Positions 10,700 through 21,840 of a stretch of 64,000 nt of DNA are shown here, in pieces. Every line of letters starts with the position of its first letter. Position 1 is the first letter of the stretch. The stretch spans positions 13,417,001 through 13,481,000 of the forward strand of contig CATNEN010000007.1 in NCBI GenBank assembly GCA_950097015.1, in the 5' to 3' direction. The notes beneath the pieces are model-generated. The model did not search any database and was not told the origin of the DNA. It saw only the letters and a program-made list of their open reading frames with translations. Source of the DNA: Macrostomum hystrix (lineage: Eukaryota; Platyhelminthes; Macrostomidae). Made by a program: the position numbers and the translations under genes.

Positions 10700-11875
10700 T
10701 GTACTTGAATAAAGGAATTTTAGGCTTGCCTCAAAGTCCATGGCCGAAGATAGGGACTCTATGTGCGGTATTCTCAAGAAGTAGAACGGTCAGCAAGAGA
10801 GAGGACTTCTTAGGGATGCAGCAAAGCCAGAGAGCCCAATACAAAGTCGAGTGTCCAGTCGAAAAAACTTATGTACCTATGAACGAATATGGTTTGCTAC
10901 CAATCACCAGGTCCCAATGACACTGTAAGGTGTGTGGTGATTCATTATCGCATCGCGTCGTAAGTTAGCTTCGTAAATTGTGCAACGCGATGTACACTCT
11001 CTGGTGTACATCGCCAAATATAAAGTCGCTCACTTGAGGCTTTAGTCACCTCGTGTTTTTCGGTTCTCGCGCAAGTCTCGCCTTCTGACTTAGTTTACAA
11101 CACTATCATAGGCTAAGGCTTAGTTTCCATGTTACTTTTCGTGCAGCCTTAATTAATTCAAATAGTGCATTAGAAGTACATTAGTCTTACAATTGGAGAC
11201 ACAGCATTAGTTTCTGGAGTACAGAATATCCTAACTCTTTTGCATGCCACCCGTCTACTGTCGATGTCAACCTCAGCCCTTGCCTTTTAAATTAGCCACC
11301 ATAGTTGGCTCGTGACTTCATTCTCAGTTCTGCAGCACAAACTTTCTATTCGACATCGCCAAAGCAAAGAAAGATGAAATACAATCGGACTTACGCTCGT
11401 ACAAAGATTTCGTTTTGTATTTAAACTACTAAGCTGGTTTCCCTTATTCAAGTTTCAAATTATTTGTAGGAGATAAACGGTTCACAACTAAATAATTACA
11501 AGAGTTGAAAATAATGTGAGGGGTGGGTTATTAGATGGGTTGGTGCCACGCAAGAGTAAAACCCACTACATAAGAAGCCAAAACCAGTCAGAGCCTGGTG
11601 AGGTGTCTGGCAAATCAGAGTGAGGTGTCTGGCAATAGGCGAGTCAGGCGGTGTTGCGCGTGACTCTGGCGGAAGCGGGTGTCGAGCGGCCGGTGATAAG
11701 CTCAGATGTGAACTCTCGCTCGGAGCGTCGGAACCGTTGAGTCTGGGTGAGACGCGGTCACCAGATGCTGCCGAGATCAGATGGAGAACGAGACTACCAT
11801 CGAGAGGACTGTCACGGAGCTTGGGTCCAGGCTGATTCAGCGAGACACCAGTCAAATCAGGTTGAGACTTAGTAG
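10700..11875. other. No gene recognised; LTR-like scrap near 10.9-11.1 kb
   Basis: The stretch 10,960-11,060 contains tgtacactctctggtgtacatcgcc, which resembles the segment at 14,433-14,462 just ahead of the Gypsy primer-binding site. It may be a piece of a related LTR. The remainder, including GC-rich 11,520-11,870 with frames open on both strands, shows no family resemblance. Confidence 0.3.
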
Positions 11876-11887
11876 TCAGATGGGTGC

Positions 11888-12597
11888 TTGACTTACTTTG
11901 ACTTATCTGCAGGGCGGTCCGATGGACACAGCGGGGAGGCGGGGGTCGCCCATTCCGCTAATCCCTGAAAGACTCGCAATCGGCCGATGGCGCGGGCCAG
12001 TCAGGGAGGTCCGTGGCCGGTCCTTCCTGCAGCTTGCTCTTCACTAGGGAAGAAAGATGCTCGTCTGATCTGCAAACGTCGTCCATAGATGGGTTTGGTC
12101 CGAGGTGATTAAGCCTCTCTCTGGTAAAGAAAGGGCAGTGACAAACGAAGTGCAGGGCATCCTCGTTCTCAAGGTTGCAAAACGGGCACAGCTCACTCAG
12201 GAGGTCTCCTCGGAGGAAACAGTGTCTGGCGTAGCAGCCATGGGCAGTGACAAGAAAGAAAGGGCAGTGACAAACGAAGTGCAGGGCATCCTCGTTCTCA
12301 AGGTTGCAAAACGGGCACAGCTCACTCAGGAGGTCTCCTCGGAGGAAACAGTGTCTGGCGTAGCAGCCATGGCCCGTGAGGGTCATGGTGAGGGCCCGGA
12401 TGTCCTTCCGGGTCTGGTTTAGAAGGACCTTCCGGAGCCGAGTGGTTGGCACTGAGACTGCCGCTTTGGATTGGCGGCAATTAATGGTGCTTCTCCACCG
12501 GGTAATATGGAGGTTGGCGGCCCAGTCATTAATCTGACGACAGATGACTGTGTTCGGAATTGGAACCGGGGGGAGGGGCGCGGCGCAGAGTTAGCGC
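11888..12597 (-). mobile_element. 5'-truncated non-LTR retrotransposon, copy A
   Basis: The minus strand encodes the 3' end of an I/Jockey-type polyprotein: the end of the RNase H region followed by the Cys/His tail (CPFCNLENEDALHFVCHCPFF). The unit is flanked by a 12-base direct repeat, tcagatgggtgc, at 11876-11887 and 12598-12609, which fits a target-site duplication. The minus-strand 3' end carries an aagtca-rich tail instead of poly(A). The 5' end is lost, so there is no endonuclease or reverse transcriptase. An internal duplication (separate entry) is unique to this copy; copy B at 15,477-15,915 retains about 35 bases that copy A lacks. Confidence 0.75.
12127..12371 (-). repeat. 129-base in-frame tandem duplication inside copy A
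   Basis: The block from aagggcagtgacaaacgaag to gcagccatgg occurs twice with a period of 129 bases (starts at 12131 and 12260). The period equals 43 codons, so the minus-strand frame stays open and the Cys/His tail of the polyprotein is doubled. The two units look identical across about 110 bases, so the duplication is recent. Confidence 0.8.
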
Positions 12598-12609
12598 TCA
12601 GATGGGTGC

Positions 12610-13390
12610 ACCAGGACTAACCACAATGAAGGGTCGAAGGTAAGGTTGAAACGAAGACTAGGTCCTGTCTAGGAACGAGGACTAGGAACGAAGACGAAGA
12701 CTAGGTTTGGGTCTGTGGACAAGGTAAGGTACGCAGAGTCCGTAGGCCTGGAGGGATCGACGACAAGGTAGAAACGTCAGCAGACACGCGAAGGTTGCTA
12801 GGAAGAGACACCGCACCGCTTCATTTTAATAGAACCAGAGTCGCGCGCACGCCATTATCGCATCATCCGCCCGACCTTGACCTGTTTACCAGACAGCCGA
12901 ATCGCGTGGTTTGGCCGCCGTACGGCCAATTGGTTGGGACGGGTGTTGGATGGGGACGCGTTTGGGAAAAATTATTATTTGAGACAAAAAACTGGAGCGA
13001 AGACGGATGATTATGTTGGGGAGAACAAAGCGGCGGACGGAGATGGGTGTGCGAAACAATAAGGATTGATTTATTTCTATATGTGTAATGGAAGAGGGAG
13101 GGAGGTATGTGCGCTTGACAGATTAAAAATTCTATAAATCACCAAGAAGGAGAGGGTGAGTGAAATTTGACAAGGAAAAAGCGCTTAGATACGATGCCAG
13201 CACTAGGAGCTATGTAAACGTAGGAATCTCAGAGGCGCTAGGAGCATTCGAGAAGGTCAAAGTATGTGTGAATAATAGACAAACGGAGACGTTCACGCAG
13301 CACCTATCAGTTTCACCGTTGAATGTCTGGACGGACGCTCTTTTACGAAATATTTCATTCCTCTGATCCATGCTACAGTGTAGACAGGAT
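12610..13390. other. No gene recognised
   Basis: GC-richer sequence with aggaacgaggactagg-type short repeats around 12,660-12,710. Frames at 12,795-13,062 and 13,160-13,366 have no family resemblance. It may be the 5' part (LTR, gag) of the BEL/Pao element that follows, but nothing diagnostic is visible. Confidence 0.35.
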
Positions 13391-14390
13391 CAGCTCACAT
13401 GTGGCTATAAACAAAAGTCCTATCAGCTACACATGATTAAGAAGCAATTCAAATGAATATAGCAAGTGTCAACTCCAACAAATTCCATTGAAGGAAAAAC
13501 GGTTGTGTCCAACAGGCACCTTCCAGATGGCAGTGAAACGATTGAGAAACACCCCGCAGCGACAGACCAAGGATATAAACATCTGCCAGCAGCACCAAGC
13601 AGTGATTGAGAAATACATGCAGCAAGGTTACCCGCGCTCATACTGAGAAGCTCAAAGATGAGTTTCCAAATGCAGCTGAAACAGTTTTGCGCTCGAAATA
13701 CATGGCCGATAGTCTCGATTCCGCTCCAACCGAGGCGGCCGCCTGCCAGCTGTACGAATAACTCAGCGAACTCTGACATCTCACTGGCATGCACACAAGA
13801 AAGTGGGTTTCAAACTCAAGAGCAAAGCAAGAGTGCTGGCGAGAGTACCACCAGACGACCGAACAGCAGAGGTGACATTGGACAACAAGGAACTCCCAGG
13901 CACATAGAACTTAGGTGTCACACTGCAGGGTGACAAAGATGAATTCAAATTTAAGGAGGAAACGCAGATGTGTAGGATTACAAGAGAGGTCTGCTAAAAA
14001 AGCTGTCAAGTGTCTTTGATCCGCTTTGGCTAATCGCTCCATTCGTCGTGCAGGTCCAATATGCTGATGCAGGAGCTGTAGCAGTCCGATCTTGACTGGG
14101 ACGAACCGCTAAATGTCCAGTTCTCATTGAAAGTGACCGGCTGGTGCACTGAATAACAGCATTTGATTGGCATTCGACTGTCCAGAGCGCTAGAGGAGGA
14201 AAAGTCACAGAATGGTAGTCTGCACATGTTCGTCGATGCCTCAGTGAAAGCTTACTGAGCTTTCTGTTACTGGAGGAGTGAAGCAGCCACTGGTGGTGAA
14301 TGGTCATCTCGGATTATCGTCTCGAAGACACAGGTACCTCCTACTGTAATGGTTTTATTCCTTGCCTTAGAGGCAGTGATCGAACTGTAG
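13391..14390 (+). pseudogene. BEL/Pao pol remnant, reverse-transcriptase part
   Basis: Fragments in changing plus-strand frames follow the BEL/Pao order. A block of the type LKN-x-PQRQTKD...QQHQAVIEKYMQQGY (around 13,530-13,640) is fused directly to the post-catalytic block SKYMADSLDS (around 13,690-13,720), where the family has a Y-x-D-D motif; one Asp is Ala. ARVPPDDRTAEVTLDNKELPG follows near 13,830-13,900, then FVDASVKAY and WSSRIIVSK of the RNase H-like region. The central reverse transcriptase is deleted and stops are frequent. The element continues at 16,191 after an insertion. Confidence 0.65.
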
Positions 14391-14539
14391 CGTGAATGGT
14401 GACAAATTAGCTGAATAATTGTCACTTCTAATGTACGCTCTCTCTCTCTATGTACATCGCTAATAATGAACTTTACTTTGTATTGCATAAATATAGCGAG
14501 CACTGCCTCAATGGGTGGTGTTACAAGTGGTAGCAGAGC
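14391..14539 (+). repeat. Probable Gypsy 5' LTR end and primer-binding site
   Basis: BEL/Pao coding stops at about 14,390 and Gypsy gag begins near 14,590. In between lies an AT-rich stretch with ctctctctctatgtacatcgc and the string tggtagcagagc (14528-14539), which looks like a tRNA primer-binding site. The boundaries are not fixed because no matching 3' LTR is found. Confidence 0.4.
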
Positions 14540-15476
14540 TCAGAATGGCAGTGTAGCCGCCGCGCGATTCGGATAACTTTTAGCTCTGGCAACTTTAATG
14601 AGTGGCTGCAGCGGTTTAAACTGTGCAGCAGCCAACAAGTGACAAACGACAAGCACTTACATCTGCCAACGTTTCTGGATGGCGAAGCTCTGGCGGTCTT
14701 CCTTGAGCTCGGTGACAAGTACAAGCGCGACTACAGTGGAGTGACCAAAGCATTAACCGAGGCCTTTCACCCGGACAGCCAGCACTTCTCAGCGCTGGAG
14801 GCATTCGAGAGCCGGAAGCAGCTGCCTGGTGAACCTCCTCGGCTGTTCCTCTACCACCTGAAGCAGCTGCTCAAGGACGCCGGCAGCCCGTTGTCCATCG
14901 TGGAAAATAGTTCCTGCAGAGCATGAAGCAAGTTTAGCTGGAGAGCGCGCACCTGGAGCTGTGGGCAGTCAATCAGCGGTGCGACAGGTGGCCAGCCTGA
15001 TGGTGTCTCTCTGAGGCATCGAGCGGCGGCACCCGTTCTATGCGTCGGATGGCCTCGTGGCTGCTGTTATCATTGGGTTGGACTTCATAAAGGCCTGCAA
15101 CATGTGTCTGGACTTTAGCGAAAGCTCAGAGGCACCCCCAAAGAGCTCGCGCGCAATGGACGGCGTGAGCCACCTCGACGCCGATAGCCAGCTGGAGGAC
15201 CTGGACCTTGCTGAAGCTGGTGCCGGATTTCAGCAAGGATGAGGTCGGCCTGCCTGTCGTAAAGGATCCGGATATCCGAGCCCTGGTGCACGAGTTTAGA
15301 AAAATCTTCTCAAGGCGACCGGGACTGACGGATCACTACGAGCACAGCATCCCAGTGATCATCCCAGTGATCGACGATGTTCCGGTGCGGATCCCTCCGA
15401 GGAAGCTGCCAGTCCACTGGGAGCCCGAGGTGAGCAAGCTGATCCAGGAGCTGCTGGATAACGATATAGCCATAGC
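14540..15476 (+). pseudogene. Gypsy gag, protease and start of reverse transcriptase (broken)
   Basis: Plus-strand fragments in order: a gag core (14,639-14,926; LPTFLDGEALAVFLELGDKY, then AFHPDSQHFSALEAFESRKQ), the end of a retropepsin domain (15,057-15,120; VIIGLDFIKACNMCLDF), and the linker that begins the reverse transcriptase (15,208-15,476; DIRALVHEFRKIFSRRPGLT to VSKLIQELLDNDIA). Frame changes separate them. The fragment ends where non-LTR copy B begins; the catalytic reverse transcriptase and RNase H are missing. Confidence 0.65.
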
Positions 15477-15915
15477 CAGGGCGGTCCGATGGACACAGCG
15501 GGGAGGCGGGGGTCGCCCATTCCGCTAATCCCTGAAAGACCCGCTTCGCCCGATGGCGCGGGGCCAGTCAGGGAGGTCCGTAGCCGGTCCTTCCTGCAGT
15601 TTGCTCTTCAATAGGGAAGAAAGATGCTCGTCTGGTAGCCCTCAGGAACCGGACGAGCCGCGGAATGTTCTCGGATCTGAAAACGTCGTCCATAGAAGGG
15701 TTTGGTCCGAGGTGATTAAGCCTCTCCCTGATAAAGAAAGGGCAGTGACAAACGAAGTGCAGGGCATCCTCGTTCTCAAGGTTGCAAAACGGGCACAGCT
15801 CACTCAGGAGGTCTCCTCGGAGGAAACAGTGTCTGGCGTAGCAGCCATGGCCCGTGAGGGTCATGGTGAGGGCCCGGATGTCCTTCCGGGTTTGGTTTAG
15901 AAGAACCTTCCGGAG
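15477..15915 (-). mobile_element. 5'-truncated non-LTR retrotransposon, copy B
   Basis: Close relative of copy A: gggcggtccgatggacacag begins both 3' ends, and the encoded Cys/His tail is the same. It has a single copy of the 129-base segment and about 35 more bases near 15,632-15,690. It stops being similar to copy A at 15,915. It sits inside the plus-strand Gypsy fragment, between the start of the reverse transcriptase and the integrase. I see no clear target duplication, so deletion accompanied or followed the insertion. Confidence 0.7.
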
Positions 15916-16190
15916 AGTGCCAGACCTGCCAACTGAAAAAAGCACAGCACCTGCCCGCAGCCCCACTCGGCAAGATGCCGATCGGCAAGCCCCGGCAGAC
16001 GGTGGCGATTGATGTGCTGAAAGTGCCAACATCAGACCGAGGCAACAGCTACCTGCTGGTGATGCAGGACCAGTTCTCCAAGTTCCTTACCGCCGTGCGC
16101 CCTGCCGATGCCGAACCAGACTGCCAAGACCATCGCAGACGCTGCTCCAAGTGGCTCTTCGAAAAGCATTTTTCTGGTCGGACAATGTGA
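15916..16190 (+). pseudogene. Gypsy integrase fragment
   Basis: Continues the Gypsy element after copy B: the Cys-Cys end of the integrase zinc finger (CQTCQLKK), then the start of the catalytic core (KPRQTVAIDVLKV with the first Asp, SYLLVMQDQFSKF). The frame shifts near 16,110 and the sequence then passes straight into BEL/Pao text. The rest of the integrase and the 3' LTR are absent. Confidence 0.65.
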
Positions 16191-17235
16191 TATTGGATTG
16201 TGGCCGGGGCAAACTTCATTCGTCGCCTCTTGAGTAAGTGAGATCCAGACTTTAACAGATCCAAGCCATTGTTTCGGCAGACGTCAATCCAGCAGATCTC
16301 CTGTCTCGTGGAATGTCGATAAGAGCCTTGGCGGTCAGTCAGCTGCAGTTTCTCCTGGCCTCAGTTTCTCCTGGAAGAGCCAGCGAACGTGCAAGATCCG
16401 AAAATCATTGAAGACAAACGCAAGGATAGGCGCCCAGCGCCCAATGAGCACTCGACCGGTCATGCAAGCCACAGTGCGTACATCACCCAAGGTCATGACA
16501 TATATAATCGTCTGGATCCAATGTGCTTCAACAGTTGGAACAGAGTTGTGCACATTCACGCTTGGGTAACAAGGTTCGCCCAACAAGTGTCGGTCGACAA
16601 AGGAGCATAGAGAGACGTGTCACCTGAAGAGATGGAAGCATGTGCACGTTAAACAGTGCACGTCTCGTACGTGTCAAGTCCAGGATTGTTCAGCAAGCTC
16701 AGCAAAAAGCATTTTCTGCCATTTTCTGAAGGCAAGAAATATCTTGCCTTCGCTTAGAGAAGCCGTTACCGACGCGCTGTAGAATCACAAATCTATAATC
16801 AAAAGTTTGACGTCAACGACCTGATGCACGCAGATGGAAGACTGAAGACTGTAGTAGCTGATGTGCTATTTTTCAGTGCATGCTTCCCTATCATCCTACC
16901 AAGATTGCATCGTGTGACAGAGCTCATTGTGAAGCATCACCACGAAAAGGTCCAACATCTGGGAACGAATCAAATGCTGGTGGCGCTTTCTAACCGGTTT
17001 TGGATCATCCCAGCCAGAGAAACAATTAAATCGTCGGAGGCAAAATGCGCGGAATGCCAAAGGCAGAATTCTGGACCCGCTAGCCCAATTGCCTGCTTGC
17101 CGATTTAATGAGCCGCTTCGTGCCTTCGCTTGAGTTGCTGTCGACTTTGCCAGCCCTTTCATCACCAAGCAGGGCCGCGAAAAGACTCACCAGAAGAGGT
17201 ACTTGGCGTAGTTCACCTGCCTAGCGTGTGTTCTT
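16191..17235 (+). pseudogene. BEL/Pao pol remnant, RNase H and integrase part
   Basis: Resumes the BEL/Pao element interrupted at 14,390. Visible blocks are VSADVNPADLLSRGMS (about 16,268-16,318), a zinc-binding domain at 16,824-17,108 (HPIIL-like FPIILPRLHRVTELIVKHHH, GTNQMLVALSNRFWIIPARE, CAECQR), and the start of the integrase core (VAVDFASPF). Stops and frameshifts separate the blocks. The order and text fit BEL/Pao rather than Gypsy. Confidence 0.65.
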
Positions 17236-17323
17236 TTTTGGAATGTACTGATGAACGTGGGCTTATTGAGTAACTGTTGCAATAGCGTTAATATATTTTT
17301 CTAATGACCAGTCACTAATCCGT

Positions 17324-18705
17324 ATGAGCATGCTCATGCATTTTTTCTCAGATTCTCAAATTCGCATTCGTTTTTTGGTGGTAGCTTACTGTGGTAGCCA
17401 CCTGCGCTGGAGAAAAGAGCTGGCATGTCAACAACATGGCAGCATATCATATTATCAACAATTGTACGTCGAAGTGTCCTGTAGTTCAGACGCTTTTGCA
17501 GACGATTGCGCTGATGTCCTTACGGTGTGGTCTAAAGGTGCGAGCCTTTTATGTGCCAGGAGAGTTTCAAATCGTCGCTGATGTAGCATCTCGGTTGCAC
17601 GATCGCATTCAGATTATAAAATTTTTACTTCGCAGCTATAGCTACTTGTGCCCGTTTGCTTTGCTATCTACTCGTATGTATCAACATGCTTTCTGCCCTG
17701 CCACTGCCAACTTCCTTCATTTTCAGGCCGCCAAGCTGCTCCAGACTCTCTCAGCCACCGGGCCGCATCTCTGCTGAACGTCTCGTATGCACCACGGTCG
17801 AGGCAGGCTGTGGCTAGGCACATCTGTCAATGGCTTGCTCACTGCAAACCGACCTGCTCTGACCCTGTATCCTAACCGCTGAGCAGTCTACTTAACTGCC
17901 TGGCCAGCCTAGTTGGGACGTGCATGCGAGCGTACGGCAGGGTGGCATCAGTCACCAGCTCCTTCTACATGGTTTCGCGTCGACTCTGCACCGGATCTGA
18001 CCAAGCATGCCGCTACCGCCCTCCTGCGAGGCGCCAAACGAGAGCTGGGACTGCACGTGTCAAGAAAACGACCAGTTACGCCACTCATGTTGCTGGAATT
18101 TTAATGGCCAGCCAGTTGTTCTGATGGCTTTTAGCTGGCGTGCTGGGCAGTCACCGTCTGCTGTTGGTGGGGAATGCATCGGAAATATACTTTTCTGCCA
18201 ACTTCTCTAAAGGTCCGGCACGGGTGCGCTGGCACGGGTGCTTCTTCGACATCCGCGAGGTCTGGTCTTGCGCCTGGAGCACAAGACTCTATAGTTCAAA
18301 GAGCGCGTGCACCAGGTGCTTCTGCCGAGGCTAGTGAGGCGGACGCCGCTGTGCCCAGTCCTGGCTATCGAGAAGCACACTAAAGCCATCTCTCTGCAAT
18401 CGGCCGATGCGGGCCTCTTTTCATATCGCGATGCCGGTGGCAACCAGTGGCTGGTGACCGGCAGGTTGCTCTATCGTTTTCTAGCTGACAAGTTGGGCGT
18501 GGCAGGCTTTAAGCGCGAGCACTTCTCAACACACAGCCTTCGCCGAGGCGGTGCGACCTGCGCTTCGGTGTTAGGCGTGCCCGTTCATGACATCATGCGG
18601 ATCGGAGACTGGAAGAGCGACGCAGTGCAGCGGTACCTCCCGCAGTTTCAGCAGGGCCTGGCGGCGTCCGTCGTGTTTGCGAATGGTGTAGGGAATCTAG
18701 TTTAA
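17324..18705 (+). pseudogene. Tyrosine-recombinase (DIRS-like) retroelement fragment
   Basis: The left part (17,391-17,650) matches the RNase H-side text of the DIRS-like element at 30-33 kb (LMSLRCGLKVRAFYVPGEFQ compared with LMCLKSGIQLQAFHLPGRMQ there). The right part (18,307-18,705) is the catalytic C-terminus of a tyrosine recombinase: H-S-L-R-R-G-G-A at about 18,532 and GDWKSDAVQRYL with the presumed nucleophilic Tyr near 18,632. The middle is broken by stops. Its recombinase C-terminus is intact, unlike that of the 30-kb copy. Confidence 0.7.
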
Positions 18706-18888
18706 GTTCTTCATTGCTTTTATTGTAGCTCTTTGTCGCTAACGCTCGTTATTTTTGTATTGTCATCTTTGTCGCTTCCCCTCCATTTCGTTGCATTGTT
18801 GTTTCTGCAGCTTACGCTCGTATCCTATTTTTTTCGTCGCATTGTTGTCTTCGTCGCGTACTCTCCATTTCGTTGCTTTTGGCTTTGG

Positions 18889-18959
18889 AGGTCTCGCTGC
18901 TGCTTTCGCCGACTTTGTGCCAAATTATCGTGCTTCGTTGTTCGTGCTTTGGGGGGGCA
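18889..18959 (+). repeat. Direct repeat after recombinase element, first copy
   Basis: The stretch from aggtctcgctgctgctttcg to ctttgggggg recurs at 19,216-19,281 with about 90 percent identity. Direct repeats 3' of the recombinase gene resemble the split direct repeats of Ngaro/PAT-type elements, but without the 5' end this cannot be proved. An AATAAA lies between them at 19,204. Confidence 0.5.
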
Positions 18960-19215
18960 CTAATGCTGCGGTTTGCTCTGGGCTCGAACGTGAGCAAACC
19001 GGCTTTTGTGCCCAAGCACATTTGCTCTGTGCGCATCCCCCCGCCGCGCGTGTCGGCTCACCTGTCTCACTAGGGCGTGCTCCCACCCCTCCGCTGGTGG
19101 GGGGTATTTTATGCCAGCCATTCTATTTTGCAGATCGTGTTTTCGCGCAGTTTTTTCTTTATTTCTTACTTTTATCCTCATCGTTGCAATTTACTATATA
19201 ATTCAATAAAATATT

Positions 19216-19281
19216 AGGTCTCGCTGCTGCTTTCGCCGACTTTTTGCCTAATTATTGCTTCGTTGTTCGTACTTTGGGGGC
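19216..19281 (+). repeat. Direct repeat after recombinase element, second copy
   Basis: Second copy of the repeat at 18,889-18,959. It reads pyrimidine- and G-rich, ends in ctttgggggc, and probably marks the 3' edge of the recombinase element. Confidence 0.5.
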
Positions 19282-20553
19282 AATAGTAAATTCTTTCTGG
19301 TGCTGAAACTCTTCAAGTGTGGCCTGACGTCGATACGAAATCCGTTGGATAAGGTCTTGAAGTCCATTTTCTTGCCTGGCAAAAATTTTGAGCCAGTCAT
19401 CCAGCTATGTGTGGGATTATATTCGATGGGACTTGGTAGGCACCACCGGCGCTCACTCCATAGCAATAACAATCCGAACCTCGAATCCAAGCCCACGCAG
19501 CAGCCCTCCCTAAGGATCTTCAGATTACATTTAGAAAACTGGATGCTATAAAGTTTTAATTTGATATATTATTTAATCAAACAAGTTCATTAAATTTTAC
19601 GCCGTTATTTTTTTTACCAAAAAAGTAAAAACAACTTCCCTTTCTAACAAGGGAAGCTCTCGGAGCAGTGGGAAGGTGAGGACCATCCTTATCACTGTTG
19701 ACTGATTGGCCTATCAAAAAGTTAATTTTTTGTGATGACACGAATTCTTAGCTGATCATCCTGCTCTTATTGATAATCACATCCGTTTTTCACTCCATCG
19801 AAAGATGCTTTATGAGTGATCAAAAGCTTTCAGACTACAAACAATGATCATCACCTGCGTAATAATGCTACTCATATGATGGGATATGAACTTAATCGCA
19901 TAACCGAGCAGCGTAGATCGTGCTCTTCAGGGAGGTTTTAGGCGTCTGTTGCAGCGTTATACTTTATGATGACATGCGACCGGCCAGTCGCCGGCTATAG
20001 ATTTGACTATTATCTATAGCAATTAGGCATCCGTGGAACGTGAGAGTTTTAGTGTTATGCCATTATGCCCCTTTAACTCAGCTTAATAATTCAGTTTTTC
20101 TTCTGACGATGATCCAGCGACCGCACCTGAGGCAGCTGTCGACACTGCCCGCAGCACTGATCATCACAGATTTACTGGACGAGAAGCGGCAGTCTGGCGG
20201 GTAGTTGACGGTCAGCTTTCGCTGGAGGGTGGAATTAGCCCGCGGCTACTGGGTGGCGATCGAAGTAAGCATCAGGCGGACCAGACAGCTGGGGACTGAA
20301 GGTCTCCCACTGAGCCTGACACCAGGAAGCGGACAGCACAAAAGCTTTCCCGCTTTTAAAAAAATTGCAATTTATGAAATCAGTACAAGATTGAAGGGTT
20401 GATGTTACGAAGCAGCGAATTGAAGCAAAGCTGGAATTGCAGCTTGATGCCTATTGGATAAGAGAATTCACTATGTGAAATTAAATCTCGGTTGGCTATC
20501 CATAAACAAATCTATCTACTTCCTGGAGGATACAGTCGTAAGAACTTGTGACT
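19282..20553. other. No gene recognised upstream of innexin
   Basis: The frame at 19,255-19,551 (98 codons) and the GC-rich stretch 20,105-20,350 show no family I recognise. The innexin promoter and any 5' untranslated exon should lie here. A possible acceptor (ggaggatacag, ending 20,535) precedes the innexin ATG by 18 bases. Confidence 0.4.
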
Positions 20554-21293
20554 ATGGGAGCCGAGGTCCTGCTCACACTCGTGCGGCTTCTCGGCTTGGG
20601 CGCTGGTGGCCAACTAAAAGCAGAAGACGATTTGGACTGGCTCTGCTCCCGCCTCACGCCCAGTCTCTTTGTGATTCTGGCTAGTGTGGTAGGAGTCAGG
20701 CAGTACGTGTTCACTCCCATCCAGTGTTGGGTGCCTAAGGAGTTCGACAAATCTTGGGAGGAATACGCTGAAAACCTTTGCTGGGTGGAAGGTACATACT
20801 TCAACGCTTCGCGCCCTGTCGAAGAGGGCCCACCTAGACTGCAAGATGAGCGACGGTCGGCGGTGCTTCCGTACTATCAATGGGTTCCAATAGTTCTTAG
20901 TCTACAAAGCATTGGATTTTACCTGCCGCATCTGTTCTGGAAGGTGGCCGCCAAACCGTTACATTCTGCAGTACAGACCGCTGCAAAGGCTGCCCGTGAC
21001 TGGGATGGCGACAGCCTGGGTGACTCAGGCCGGTTAGCACAGCGTGTGGCCGTGCTGAGCAGGCAAATTGAGCCGCTACTGGGCCGAAGTACAACCTACA
21101 GCCAGCTGGGCAAGTGCCCGAGCAGATTCTCAGCGTTGTACATCTTCTATAAACTGATGTACATAGCAAACTGCCTTTGTCAGCTCTTACTAATGCAGAG
21201 CTTCCTGGGTCTGTCAAGTATTTACTTTGGCTTTGCCTTGCTCCTCGATGCCAGTTCTGGACGGCACTGGCGGCTCAGTGGATACTTCCCCAG
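20554..21293 (+). CDS. Innexin (gap-junction channel), exon 1
   Basis: N-terminal two-thirds of an innexin, the four-pass channel protein of protostome gap junctions. Order: an N-terminal helix with DDLDWLCSRLTP, membrane segment 1, extracellular loop 1 with the conserved Cys pair (Cys58 in PIQCWVP, Cys76 in ENLCWV), the innexin signature YYQWVP at residues 107-112 at the start of segment 2, a cytoplasmic loop, and segment 3 (about 195-230). The exon ends inside the codon of residue 247 at GGATACTTCCCCAG, followed by donor gtaaga. The start is the ATG at 20554; the GTG two codons upstream is not a eukaryotic start. Confidence 0.93.
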
Positions 21294-21624
21294 GTAAGAC
21301 TTAGTTCAGTTTAGTCCCTTGTACATAGCATTAGGTAGTATGCCTTTGTGTATAAATTATAACTTTTGAATACTATCGGTTTTCAATAATCTTTTGAAAA
21401 AAGTCTGATCTACTCGAGTGTGAAAACTCATAAGCTGTCCTATGGGAAGCTCCTTATTTTTCTTGTATCGTACTTTGACCAAACCTGAAGAGCCAATCGG
21501 AGTGATTTCGCAGTATTTAATCGAAAAATATCGTTTCTCGGTCATCGATCTACGAACCAAAAAAATTTTATATAGCTGTTTTACTAACTGTAAATATTAA
21601 TAATAAAATATAGTTGCAGGAGGG

Positions 21625-21840
21625 CTGTGGGCGCTGGACTATATATTTTCATGACTGTGGATCCGCAGCTAGCGAGAGGAAATTCTGCCAATTCTGTACA
21701 CACATTGCCTTAGGGGTGGTCCTCAAAGGCGTCAGCTGAGCAATCAAGCAGCTGCGGCCCAAACTAATTTTGAAATCGAGCTTCGTGACCTTGTTGCGAG
21801 AGGCGAACAATTTAACCGTTCTGCCACTCAGTCCCACTAG
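21625..21840 (-). repeat. Possible tRNA-derived SINE
   Basis: Read on the minus strand from about 21,840 this begins gtgggactgagtggcagaac, which looks like a tRNA acceptor arm and A box. About 45 bases further is gaagctcgatttcaa, a weak B box, then an unrelated body. A single copy cannot establish a SINE; the call rests only on box spacing. Confidence 0.25.

Noticed and set aside
11496-11855. Frames on both strands at 11.5-11.9 kb
   Set aside because: No similarity to any family; composition alone explains the open frames.
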